Origin: Eucalyptus grandis
Taxonomy: Eukaryota > Streptophyta > Magnoliopsida > Myrtales > Myrtaceae
DNA: 64,000 nt
Reading direction: 5' to 3'
NCBI RefSeq assembly: GCF_016545825.1
Contig: NC_052612.1
Coordinates: 682,001 to 746,000, forward strand
Within the stretch, counting starts at the first letter, position 1. Each line of letters starts with the position of its first letter. Shown here one piece after another: positions 22,969-34,209 of this stretch. The position numbers and the translations under genes are program-made. The notes below the pieces were generated by a model. It saw only the letters and a program-made list of their open reading frames with translations, did no database searches and was not told the origin of the DNA.

Positions 22969-25900
22969 CTATACGGGCACACGTTTCCCTCGGTAACGAT
23001 CAAAGAACTGCAAAAACCAAACAGAACAGCATGTGAATGGGATGTTGTATGATGTCCCACATAAATCATATAATGGAATTTCTGAATGCTCATTAAGTAA
23101 AACAAAAGGCACTTCTCACTTAAATAGATAGATAAACTTAGCCCCCAAGTTCAACTGGATAGACAAGAATATCTTTACCCTTTCGCCATCTGCTTTTGAA
23201 AATGCTTACCTGTGGTGTTTTCCGTTCAATCAAGGAGATCTGCCATTACAATTTCAAAAGTGTGTCCCCTACCCATCCAGGTGTAAACAAAAAGAAGCCA
23301 TGATGGTGGGGGGTGCCACTCATGAAACTTACTAAAGGAAAGCAACCTAATTTGGCAATGCAAACCACTTTGCCGATGCAGGAGGCTACATTAATTCTTC
23401 TATTCCTCACATATACTAAATGCTACAAAATAAATCGCATCTCTTAATCGCTTTTACCTAATCACCTTTTTCTATGTAAAAGATAAAGATTAGGTATCAT
23501 TGTTCCATCAAATCTAACGATGTAGCTCTCATGTCATAGCTCAAACTATATTCTCAAGTTGGAGGGAAACATGTAAATGGTTAAGCTGTTCAAATAGAGA
23601 GAGTCCACATAGCTGGGCATCACTTACCATTATGAGACGCACCATCCACTCAACCAAGCTTTCTAAAGAGATTATCATGATCAATTATTCCTCATAGTAG
23701 ACTGAGAGTAGTTTTATCATTACATTTCTGGATGAACAGAAGTCCATGATAGCATCATGCCAAAACTACATTTGCTTCACATTTTAAACTTTCAGATCCT
23801 GTCCAGAATAATGTGAACTGAGTTGGACTACCACCAGTGTCCAAATATAAATCCTAGCATTTCCGAAGGACATAACTGATGATAAATGGAGTTTAACACA
23901 TAATTAAATTTTCATTTTCAAAAAATACACGACTGCATGTATGAGTTTGAAACGCCAACACGCAAACAACTTTTTAGCAAGCCATATGTTAAAGAATTTG
24001 AGGACTGATGAATGTCATTATAGTTCATCATCCTCTATTCATTTTTCACCAACTAGTTCGCCAAAGAACAACAAAGGCCATGCCCCTATCTTTATAACAA
24101 CAAAAGTAAAACCACCAAAACTGCTGTTGCAATAAATCGACCAAAGGGCCTAAAAAACTGAGAAAACAGATACACATACCGATCTAATGTATGGCTGCTG
24201 AATCAACCAACCAAGGATAGGTATCCTTTGTAGAAAAACTGCTAGAGTTGGCCAGAAACCACTGCAGACAGAGAGCTAGCTTAGTTTAAGTTAAACAGAC
24301 AATAATTTTGAGACTGCTGACAAATGAAAGGAGCAGACCTGAAAAGAACAATAAAACCATATGATTCCAGAATCATGCCAAGAATGGGCCATCCTATGAT
24401 AACAAAGAAGAAGCCGACACCAAACGAGATTGTTCCCTGGCCATCAAGAAATATAGAAAATGTCAAAAGGAAGATTAAAGTGCAGGAGCATGGCTTTATA
24501 TGCCGAGAGTTTCTATGAGGTGTCAGGAAAGACTTGGAACCTTGAAGTTTTGCCTTTTCATAAAGAACTGCAGGGTCGACTTCGGTCCTATAGTCAAAGA
24601 GACTCCTGAGAGGAAGAGAATCTGATTGAGAGGAAAAAAGGCCAGTTAAATGGAAACCCTATCAAAAGTAGGACAACAAGAACACAAGGAAAGATGTGCC
24701 ACACAACAGAAGCCAGGTAAAGAAACTCACATTTCCCATAGCAAGCAGTCCCTTGTCAAAAAAGAAGACGATTCCCAGAAATGAGAAGAAGATACCAAAT
24801 CCAGTCAAGCCTAGCCCGATTTCTGATTACAACAAAGAAATTTTAATGACACTGGTGATCAAGGGCACAAATACTGACTGTAAAAGAGAGTTTGAGTCCC
24901 ACACGCAAAGAGAAATGCATGTCAAGAGTAACACCTATCAGGTACCAAAACAGCAACTTTGTCTAGTAACTTGACAGTTACAGTCAGAGTCTTACACATT
25001 TTGAAGGACTGATTTAAACGTTTATATGCAACACTCACCTACCAAATCTACTTTCTATAGTCAGTTAAACCATAATTGGGTAAAGTGACAAAATTAGTAG
25101 AAAATTTTACCACTCAGTTAGAAACAAAGACCATTTGAACTCTCCCTCCCTTTCTCTCAATCTTGTATTGCTAAATCTGCAGTGACAGCAGTGGGGTAGG
25201 AGGAGGGGGGGAAATTGGGCCATATCCCAGCACATCATCAACTGAATTTCCAGATGACACTTGTTCTCTTTATACTTTTTTGTGGACCGAAGAATTTTCA
25301 GATTAGACATAAATGGTTCGAATATGATTATTACGGTTTTCTTACTTGACCAGAAACCTACTGTATCCCTCCCTGCTCATAAATCATAAGCTGACATAGA
25401 CTAGACATTCATATCCATCAAAATAACATTGATAAGTCCTTCATGTCATAATTAAGTTCAAAACTGAAGCAAGGCCAAATGAATGGATTAGCTACATCAC
25501 ATTGCCGCACAGATACGAATACAGCATATAGCATAACTGACGGCTACATCTCACAAACACTCAAACAGATCCAGCCTAAGTGGAGAGTCCCACATGACTT
25601 CATTCGACATCTATTTCTGCCAAAGAAAGTGAGAAAAACTAGGAGAGCACCCTCCGTTTCAAATGAAGTTGGAACCAACAATTACAGGCACTACTACGTA
25701 TGTACCTAACAGAATCCTATTCCGCAGACATTTATCATACAAGAGTAATAAAAAACTTCAGAAGCGATTTTGCCAATATTTGTAGTTTGCAGACACGTAC
25801 ACCTACATCTTTGATTCGATTCACAAAACAGAGTCCCAATCCTCAATTTGCATGCCAAATACGACTCAACAAACATCTTACAAGACATATAAATGGCTGA

Positions 25901-25974
25901 ACAGAAGGAACAACAGCAAAAGGAGAAGAGAGATCTCACGGACTTTTGCGGTCATTCATTTCGAACGAAACCAT
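22969..25974 (-). CDS. GOT1: GOT1 family vesicle transport protein
   Basis: A small membrane protein of ER-Golgi/early Golgi traffic. Coding exons in gene order are 25944-25974, 24731-24822, 24541-24621, 24339-24436, 24180-24261 and 22969-23007. They total 423 nt, 140 aa, exactly the usual length. The start MVSFEMNDRKKIGLGLTGFG is followed by four hydrophobic segments: IFFSFLGIVFFF; MGNILFLSGVSLTIG; TISFGVGFFFVIIGWPILGM; and GFIVLFSGFWPTLAVFLQ. The tail is IPILGWLIQQPYIRS then FFDRYRGKRVPV, a hallmark of plant GOT1. The last exon holds only 12 codons plus stop and is separated by a 1.17-kb intron. An intron also seems to interrupt the 5' leader (25980-26429). Its 3' end faces GEMIN2. Confidence 0.95.
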
Positions 25975-26214
25975 CGCGACTGCTAGTGGCGGCGCTCCCG
26001 TGCCCAAACAGCAAGCTGGAATCGACAATAGAAAGAATCGACAAAAGGAGGAACCGCCAGATGAGAGCGACGGAAGTCAAGTCGGAGGCGGCGCTGGGAA
26101 TGAGGAGAGCGAGAGAACAGGTACCTCGGCTAATCCAAAGCAGGTGGAACGAATCGGGACGGAGATCGCGCGGCGGTGAACCTGCGCGGAAAGCGATGAA
26201 TGGAATCGAGCAGA

Positions 26215-26306
26215 AATCAATCAATCAATCAATCAATCGACCAAACAGGAAACGAAAACGGATTGATCGAATCGGATCGAATCGGATCGAATCGAGTCGA
26301 GTCGAG
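26215..26306. repeat. Microsatellites (ATCA)n and (GATCGAATCG)n in the GOT1 leader intron
   Basis: About six ATCA units occur at 26215-26239. At about 26261-26306 a GATCGAATCG-like unit repeats and grades into GAGTC units. Confidence 0.85.
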
Positions 26307-26429
26307 CGAACGCGATGTTTCCGGCCGGAAAGCCCTAGCTTGAGCTCGGGGTTGGTGCTTCGCGGCATGCGAAGCGTGGGAATGAGGAACGGATCCGGAG
26401 CAGAGAGGACGAAAGCGAGAGGCGCTCAC

Positions 26430-26545
26430 CTTACACTGGCACGCAGCAGCAGAAGAAGACGGAGAAGAGGAAGAAGAGGAGGAGGAGGAGATCAGCGGAG
26501 AAGACGAAGGGAAATGGAGATGAGGGAGACGAAGGGAGAGTTTCG
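26430..26545 (-). other. Presumed first, non-coding exon of GOT1
   Basis: On the minus strand a donor (TGTAAG|gtgagc) sits at 26430/26429, and an acceptor (agcag|TCGCGATGG) sits at 25980/25979, five bases before the GOT1 ATG. The upstream limit is estimated; an AT stretch at about 26577-26590 could serve as TATA. Supported by splice signals only. Confidence 0.4.
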
Positions 26546-26599
26546 CGACTAACGGTTTCTTATTCCATGTGTATGTATGTATATATATGTGTGTGCAGC

Positions 26600-28711
26600 T
26601 TTATGATATCACCGAACGAATGAGAAAAGGGACAATGACACAAAGACTTTGACATAATACGTTGCTTAATCCCTGAAACTTTTATTTAACGTGATTCTTC
26701 AACTTTAATTTAATATACAAATCTAATCTTAAATTATATAAAAATATTTCTATATTATTCAAGATATTATTATTCTATAATTATTCAAAATTCAGGAAGT
26801 ATATTACTAAATTAAAAGTTCATAGATCACATTCTATATTAATTTAAAATTTATGGATCATATTAAACAAATTAAAAGCTTATGGATCAAATTAGATTAA
26901 AATTCAGAAATTATTTATGTCAATTTCCCATGAGAAAAATATGCAAAGTTCCATTTTATTTTTCTTTTTAGTTTTTATGAAGTTATTATTGAAAAATAAT
27001 TTAATATTATCTTAAAATTTCATTCAGATGCATTTTCATTTTTTTGTCCAACGAGTTGTGTTTTAAAAATAATTTAATTTCCTTCATTCACTGATTTCAA
27101 ATTTTAACTCTTTTACGTTGCTAGTCTGTTTGATTTTTTCCGTGTACTTTACTTTCAAGTGTCCTGGATTTTTTTATTTATTTTTTACTTCCATTAGTTG
27201 CTATCTTCTTTTTTTCTTTTTCCTCAGTTTCTCCAATTACTGAAGCAGCATAAATTGTAAATAAGTCGTCTTCAAAAATATATATATTTTTATCGTACAA
27301 TAATATGTAACTCAAATAAATTTAGCTTTTTCGCTGGATTAATTGGGGTTCACTAAACACTTTTTCCAACTGTCGCACTCGCAGCACATCTCTCTTTAAA
27401 AACTGCCAACCGATGATCATGTGGTAGCGGTATTTCCCAAGTCCAGGGATATCCTATGGACGATTCCCCACCTTCGAACATCAAGCAAAACCTACTTCTC
27501 AGTGTTCTCTTCCTTCACGATTCAGTAAATGCTTCTGCTATGTCCAAACTACTGCAAACACCATCCCTACTTCGAAAAGGCTCAAACATCGATGATCCTC
27601 GGCCATCTGCTGGGATGTGCCCGCCATACATACAAGCATAGACCACCAAAAAAACCCCCCACCCCACAAGAACAAATGAATGACCATGTCGGCTTCCATG
27701 AACACAATTCAGAAGGCTAGATTGCGCTATCAAGAACACACAGCCAAGTGCACTTGTCCAAAATGGGTGTACGGATCATCGTCGTTGCAGCAGTGAACAT
27801 TGGGAGATTACCAGAAAGAACCCGGGGCTCAGTAGACTTGAGATCAAAGGAATAACATACATGTATTGCCACAAAGAGGTAAAGTGGGGCACAAGTAATT
27901 GAACAACTGGTGGGCCTATACCAACCACTTCACAGTGAATTCTATAGTTTAAAAAGATGCTTATTGAGGACTGATCGATACATTTGCCAGTATGCTTTTC
28001 CGACAAGAATGGTATGAAAAGAATACAACGTACAGTTGCTCTTGTACCTGTCTAAAGCAAACTTATTGTTTACTCTCTACCTAGCTCTATGAAAGGCTTC
28101 TTTCATAATGGTCACCAGCACCATCATCAACAGAAAGTTCCTACAATGACAAAATTGAAAAAAAATAATTATATATATTATTGAACAAAGCCAGACAGAT
28201 CCAAGATTGCTAGGATAGAAGCATAAATTGAGAGGAGGCCAAAGCATCAATGAATGTCCAGTAACATTTAGGGTATGCAAGAAAGCTATAGAGCAGAACC
28301 ACCAAAACCGTTATCATAGGATTGACTTCAAGGAAAGTATCACAGAAAAACACTCTTAAAAGTTAGCAAGTTTTACGTACAGGGAAGGTTGCACTTGAGA
28401 TCATACTCACCTCTACCTGTGCAAGCAACGTATAGAAATGTAATGTAATGCATTAGGACATATTTATCTGCTATTCATGCTATCCATATGCACAACCCAT
28501 TTCCTTAAAACAGATGGGCATTCTTCCAGGTCTGATGAACCTAATACTATATACCTATGATTTGAGATATTCACTATTTATACCTGTAAATATACAAGCA
28601 TTCCTCTCATCCATCTAAGCTAAAATGTTGGAATTGCAAATGAGTATTCTTGTGAGCTTGGAATTATAGAATGAGGATCTACTGTAATTTGTGTGCTCCA
28701 TGGTTGTGTTT
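26600..28711. other. Spacer upstream of GOT1 and downstream of the plastid-protein gene
   Basis: AT-rich from 26640 to 27330, with repeated words such as AAATTTATGGATCA. The stretch from about 27450 to 28700 is less AT-rich and may hold the distal 3' end of the minus-strand gene at 29947-34209, but I see no conserved reading frame. No RNA gene seen. Confidence 0.4.
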
Positions 28712-28719
28712 CTTGGTAA

Positions 28720-29417
28720 TAGGGGTGTGCAACGGGAACCGCCCGAACCGGGAACCGGCCGGACGGACCGAACCGGTCGGTTTGGGCGGTTCCCACGGTC
28801 GGCGGTCCGGTCCCCCGGTTCCTAATCTTGGAACCGGTGGCGGTCGGTCCGATTCCGGTTTCAAGGTGGGAACCGGACCGAATCGGACCGACCGGACGAA
28901 CCAAACTTTTATATATAATTTATATACATAGAATTAATAAAACATATAAACATGATAACTTATTGCAACCAAAATTGCAATTTGAGGTAGCAACCTCTTA
29001 TGTGGCCAAGAGACCATTAAAATCCTTTTTATTACTCTTTTATTTATAGAAAAAATCTCCTTGATAGTTTCGACGTGGGACTAAGACTTCAAGAGATCCC
29101 GTGAATCACACAAGTGAATTTTGAATATTTTGCACGTGGAACACGTGTGATTAGTTTTGTTGAATTGCCCGAGAATCGATTGAATTGATCAGTCAAGAGC
29201 GCAGTCACTCTTTAGTTCTTTAGTGCAAAAAGTATAGTTAATTTTTTTGGACCGGACCCGGACCGGACCGGAACCGATGGAACCGATGGTCGGTCCGGTT
29301 CCCGGTCCTAGGACCACACGGTCCGGTCCACGGTTCGCAATTTTGGGAACCGGTGCTCCCGGTCCGGTTCCCGGTTCCAAGGTGGAACCGGAGCAAACCG
29401 GGAACCGATCACCCCTA
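28720..29417. mobile_element. Non-autonomous hAT-like DNA transposon, 698 bp, with intact 8-bp target duplication
   Basis: The ends are TAGGGGTG... and ...CACCCCTA, an inverted pair. The flanks carry the same 8 bases, CTTGGTAA, at 28712-28719 and 29418-29425, the hAT-type duplication length. About 180 bp at each end is GC-rich and packed with GGTTCC/CCGGAACC words in both orientations, while the middle (about 28910-29250) is AT-rich with no transposase. It lies between GOT1 and the plastid-protein gene, in or beyond the latter's 3' region. Confidence 0.88.
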
Positions 29418-29946
29418 CTTGGTAATCAGTAGGTGAATAAAAATTAAATTTGCTCGACAGGAACATTTTGAGAAAAAAGAAAAAAAGATAAGACATTGCA
29501 TCACTTGTAGAATCAACAAGCTTTAAGTTCCATATTGGTTCCAAAAGGGTCCAGGCATATTGAAGGTTTTCAAAAATTACAGGTCAAATAGGTAAGTTCC
29601 AGCACAAGGCAAAATACGATCCCGACCTCGTACCCTGCACACACTCCTACCACCTACTTTATGATGATCACATGTTGTTTTGAATTTCATCCAAGGCCAG
29701 AGCACTAGGAGCAAAAACTTTGGCCCAAGCCCACAAACAGGTCTAGAGACAACGCAGGTGGTGCATATAGGCAGGAGGGAAATTGCATTGTCATGCTAAA
29801 TGTGCTGAGTGATGACAATCAGTTAGTGAGATATTCCGAATATTTCCTTCACAAGTTTTCAAGTGCGATTGCACCACATATATTCAACTTGCCTAATAGC
29901 CAAAGAAATCCTATAAGAGAAACTTCTTAATGTTTTAGTAAAGAGA

Positions 29947-32900
29947 TCATACCAAACCCAACGCTTCTACCAGGCTTTTAGGTCGCTCTTCACCACAAAC
30001 GCCGACAAGCATGTTCAGTAGATACTCCCTCTGTTCCGGCTTTAATTGTTTTTCGAGGCCCAGAGCCACCATTTCCATCTCAGGCTACAAAAAGAGTAAA
30101 GGGATAAAAATTACAAACGAGATCAAGAATGCTTAGATAATAATGCAATTAAGTAACAAAAAGGCTACTTTTAAGAGCAAAAGTGCACCTACTAACAGCT
30201 AATAAATTGGACATGCATAAAGCATATATCTATGTTAATTTTCAGTCATAAACAGTTGAAACAATATAAGATACTTTGGTAACATCTGTATGTATAGAGC
30301 TCCTGATCAGGACCATAATTCTGAAAATGAATCAAAGCTTGTGGAATTAATAAAGTTTCTGACAGGGTACATACAGAAAAGTCTCTTGGAGGGAATATCT
30401 GGTGAAGAACACAAATACTTGACAGGTGAGCTAGTGCTTCAGAATGTTCACCTTGCATTTCCAGTGCCTGCAATAAAATGTGCAAGTTGCTTATGACGAA
30501 ATCATGAGGTGGCAGAACATCAATATTGCCTTAGATGGCTTCAACTATTCAAAGATAGACATTTTCCCCATAACTGATCCACCCTGTGGATCTCTGGTTC
30601 TAGCATTCATTCTTCGTGTACGGTTTTACTGAAAATTTTTCAAAATAATAGTTTTCATCGTCGTGTTTCTTTTTTCTAAAATTTATGCTTGGTACTAATG
30701 ACAATTCACACAATCCACACAATCCACATACTTCCATGCACTTTATTTCAATTAAGATTCAAACCCAAATAAAAAGCAAGAAAAGTAGTTCACATAATTT
30801 CATTTTTCCTCACATTCCAGTTTGAACACAGTGAAATCAGCCCTCTCTTGTTCTCTAATATTCAAGGAACTGTTCTTAGTTTTCAAAATATTCAAGAACA
30901 GGATAGGCTACCAAACATGTTCCCAAACCAGTTATTTTACTTCCATGGAAAATAACACTCAAAACCAAAATGTTTCCAATGACCAAATAGCGCTGATGTT
31001 CCAAAGTTCAATCCCGGATTAATCTAAAGTTCATTGCTCTTATGTTTTGCTACAAGAAGGGTTGTTACTAAAGAAGTTATGCAACCAATTTCTCCCACAT
31101 CTCTTAATCAGTTTCCACCATATCAGCTAATAAAAGAAGGATTAATCTAAAGTCCATTGCTCTTATTTTTGCTACAAGATAATTTGTTACTAAAGAAATT
31201 ATGCAACAAATTTCTCCTGTGTCTCTTAATCAGTTTTCCACAATATCAGCTAATACAAAGAAACAATGTGCCACTCAATTTAGGAATTCACACAGTCAAC
31301 CTGATTACGAAAATAATTGAAAGATCATGCCTTTAGTAAGTATTGTATGGGTTGAGCAATATCATAAACCACCTTTCAAGATATCAATCGTGTCATACAA
31401 CTGCTAGTTTCATTGCTTAATTTTATTCCTTGCACATGTCGTCACAAAGCCCAATAACGAGAAAGTAATGACACGCAGTTAGGCAGTAGAAAGTCATTTT
31501 ATTCTTCAGCATAACTAGATTCCCCAATTCCCAGAAGTCACAATGGCTCACGAGTGCTACTTTGCATGCTTAGGTTGTGACTAGATACCAAACAGGAGAA
31601 ATATTTACCCAGGCTTGTAGAAAAACAGATCGTGTGCGTGCAGCAACAGCGGCAGACACAATTCTTGCTGCACGAATGTTCTCAAGCCCTACGTTCCCAG
31701 CAAGCCCAGCAAGGAATTGCCTAGGATCTTCCCCATCTATCTCTAAAGAGATGGACCGACCTGAAGAACTATAAATTTCTTAGAAAATCGTAACTTCAAA
31801 AGATTAAAAGAGATGACCAAGAACAACTAGATAGAGGGTCCAGTCTAAAAGTACATACTGATTGCACATATTCAGAACAAAGTCAACAGACACACGGTAA
31901 AATGAATCGCGAGTATTTTCTGTGCCAAATGAGACTCTGATTCCAGAAGTCCTGCATATGCGACGCAACTGCTCATCCATACAGGCAAAGAGAAGTCCAC
32001 AATGTCATTAAAGGATCACCTAATAAACAACTGGTGCAGAGGAAAAACCATTACGCAACAAATAGAAACTATAAATATAAAAAACCCAAGGTGTGTAATT
32101 TGGTCATAGTATAGAGAAACTGAGATAACATGAGAGGATGAGAAAATGAATCAATAATCTCTTTCTTGAGCTGGCATAACTGTGATAATTTAAGGGCATT
32201 TAGTTAACCCTTATACAGCATACAACTTGTAGATGATGTGCACTAATCATGACAGGCTTCTTGGAACAGAAAACCAAAAATGCAACATTTCCTCAGTTCT
32301 TGGAAACTGATCATGAATGAAGCTGTCCTGAAGAGAATTGCCTTTCCCTTGGTTATTTTAATTAATTTTTCTTCAAAATTCCAAATACCATGTTTAGAAA
32401 TAATTGTGCACAATCTAATAATTCAGAGCAAACATTCTTAATCATAAAAATTTTCATTTTGACTGCTGAAACTTAATAGTAAAAGAGCGACAGGAATTAC
32501 AAACCCATGGGAATTATAAACAAGTCAATAAAATGCTTCATGCCAAATAATTAACAAGTCAAGAAGACTAACTTGAACTATGTCAGCGATCATGATGTCC
32601 TTTCCATGCAATCTATTGTCGACAATTTCTGCATAACCATTTTTGTGAGTTGCCTTGAAGACATAATTGAAGGCAATCATAATTGAGAACATATAAGCAA
32701 TAAATGTTTCCTGTTCACATGCAGAGAACCATTCAAATAATGTTTAAGAAAAAAAAAACTTTGGGAAGAAAAAATTTCCATCAAAGTTCGGATGTAACCA
32801 AAATAGCCGCAGACTCAAGGAAATTGGAAGCCTCAGCAGCTGCAATAAGTACTACAAGAATCTAAGCATGAAGATACAGGCGTGTATCCTTTTATATGAC

Positions 32901-34209
32901 CAGAAAGAATGAAAGCAAGCACCAGCAGTACCTGAGTGCAAATTCCCCAAATCATTGGCCAGCTCATATTCCTCATCACATAAAGTTAAGAAATGCACAA
33001 TGACAGATAAATAAACAACGCATACCGTCTATTCGATCACCATAAGACAATGAAGGCCAGACTATTAGCTTGTATTGCGTGATGCAGAGAATCCAAGAAG
33101 ACCGAAGTTAATGCCTGCTAAAAGTCTGACTAAGCAACAAGGAAGGGGACTAAAACAAATTTCTTCTGCACTGTAAATCCCATTTCTTCATAGTGTTAAT
33201 GTTAGTGAAGGATTCCTAAACTCTTTAACTAAGCAGTCTATGCCCTATTCATATCAACCGATAATTCTAGAGCTGAGAACCCAATTCCAGACAGTCAAAC
33301 CTTGACAACAGGCACAAATTAAATATTAGCACGGTATAATGTCTCTAACAGACTAGCAAGGAAACAACGAGCAAATCAAGACAGCAACAAGCACAGACCT
33401 CGCACCAATCTATTAGCCTCCCTCTGATAATACTCCTTATCCACCTCCAATTCTACGGCTGATGAGGCCGTCATGGCTGGCCACCATTCAGGCAAATTCT
33501 CCTCAACCCGAGGCGCCATATTCCTACGCCTTCTAGGTGAAGACCTATCGACAGTCACCCGTAGTGCAGGCGAAAGGGGATTATCCAAAACCCTGGAGCC
33601 ATCGGTCTCCTTCCTTGTCCCCACAACCACCTCCCTGCCGCCAAGGCTCCGGTCTCTCCTGACCACCACAGCTTCATTTCTCCCATACCCGAACCGCGAC
33701 CTAAATCCCAGCACCAACCGAACCACGACCCTGACCGCGAAAACGACCACGAAGCTCAAAGCCACCACGCTCCCGACGAACTGAACGGTCGACTTCCGGC
33801 AGGATATCACCATCTTATTATCGTCGTCCAACGCGACGAGTGTGCTCAGGTCCGCGTACGCGTCCCTGCCGGCGGAGACGAAGGCGCCGAGGCCGGACTT
33901 GGCGCGGGCGGACAGGCTAGTGAAGTCGATGGTGAGCTCGACGACGCCGTGCTCGTTGGAGGCGATGAGCGCGGGGGACCTGGCGTCGGAGGAGGCGTCG
34001 TCGGAGGCGGCGGGGAGGAGGTGGCGCCGCCGCCGGCGGAGGTGGCGCCTCGGCTTCCGGGAGCAGGAGACGGAGAAGAGGCGAGGAGGAGGGGGAGGGA
34101 CGGGGTGGCTCCGGAGCCGGGGCGGCCATAGGCGGCGGCGGTGGTTGAGTACGGAGGAAGAAAAGGAGGGAGAAGAGGAGGAAGGAGAGAGGGAGAGAAG
34201 AGAGGTCAT
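29947..34209 (-). CDS. Conserved plastid-predicted membrane protein, function unknown
   Basis: Coding exons in gene order are 33399-34209, 32573-32628, 31859-31968, 31609-31768, 30375-30467 and 29947-30084: 1368 nt, 455 aa, frame intact. The Ser-rich then Pro/Arg-rich start (MTSLLSLSPSSSSPS, about 65 residues) looks like a plastid transit peptide. Then follow ELTIDFTSLSARAKSGLGAF (91-110), a hydrophobic segment at about 143-168 likely to span a membrane, a basic linker, LPEWWPAM, and a largely helical C-terminal half with VDKEYYQREANRLVR, CRTSGIRVSFGTENTRDSFY, IDGEDPRQFLAGLAGNVGL and FPPRDFSPEMEMVALGLEK. I recognise it as a family conserved in land plants, annotated only as uncharacterised, but I know no proven role. 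Another in-frame ATG at 34299 would add 30 residues; 34209 is preferred because the transit-like sequence begins there. The exon 3/4 join (31859 to 31768) is the least certain. Confidence 0.85.
31016..31260. repeat. 123-bp tandem duplication in an intron of the plastid-protein gene
   Basis: GGATTAATCTAAAGT at 31016 recurs at 31139. The two copies stay alignable to TATCAGCTAATA with scattered mismatches and small indels, so this is an older duplication than the kinase-intron repeat. Confidence 0.85.

Noticed and set aside
25893..26552. 219-codon plus-strand frame over the GOT1 start
   Set aside because: Arg/Gly-rich low-complexity translation of microsatellites and the reverse of the GOT1 leader; no domain.
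28620..29544. Several Pro/Gly/Thr-rich frames on both strands
   Set aside because: They are translations of the GGTTCC/CCGGAACC-rich ends of the hAT-like element.
31609..31760. Acceptor at 31761 (ttcttcag) for exon 4 of the plastid-protein gene
   Set aside because: It puts exon 4 out of frame with exon 3. The acceptor tttatag, with exon 4 starting at 31768, restores the frame and the 456-codon total.
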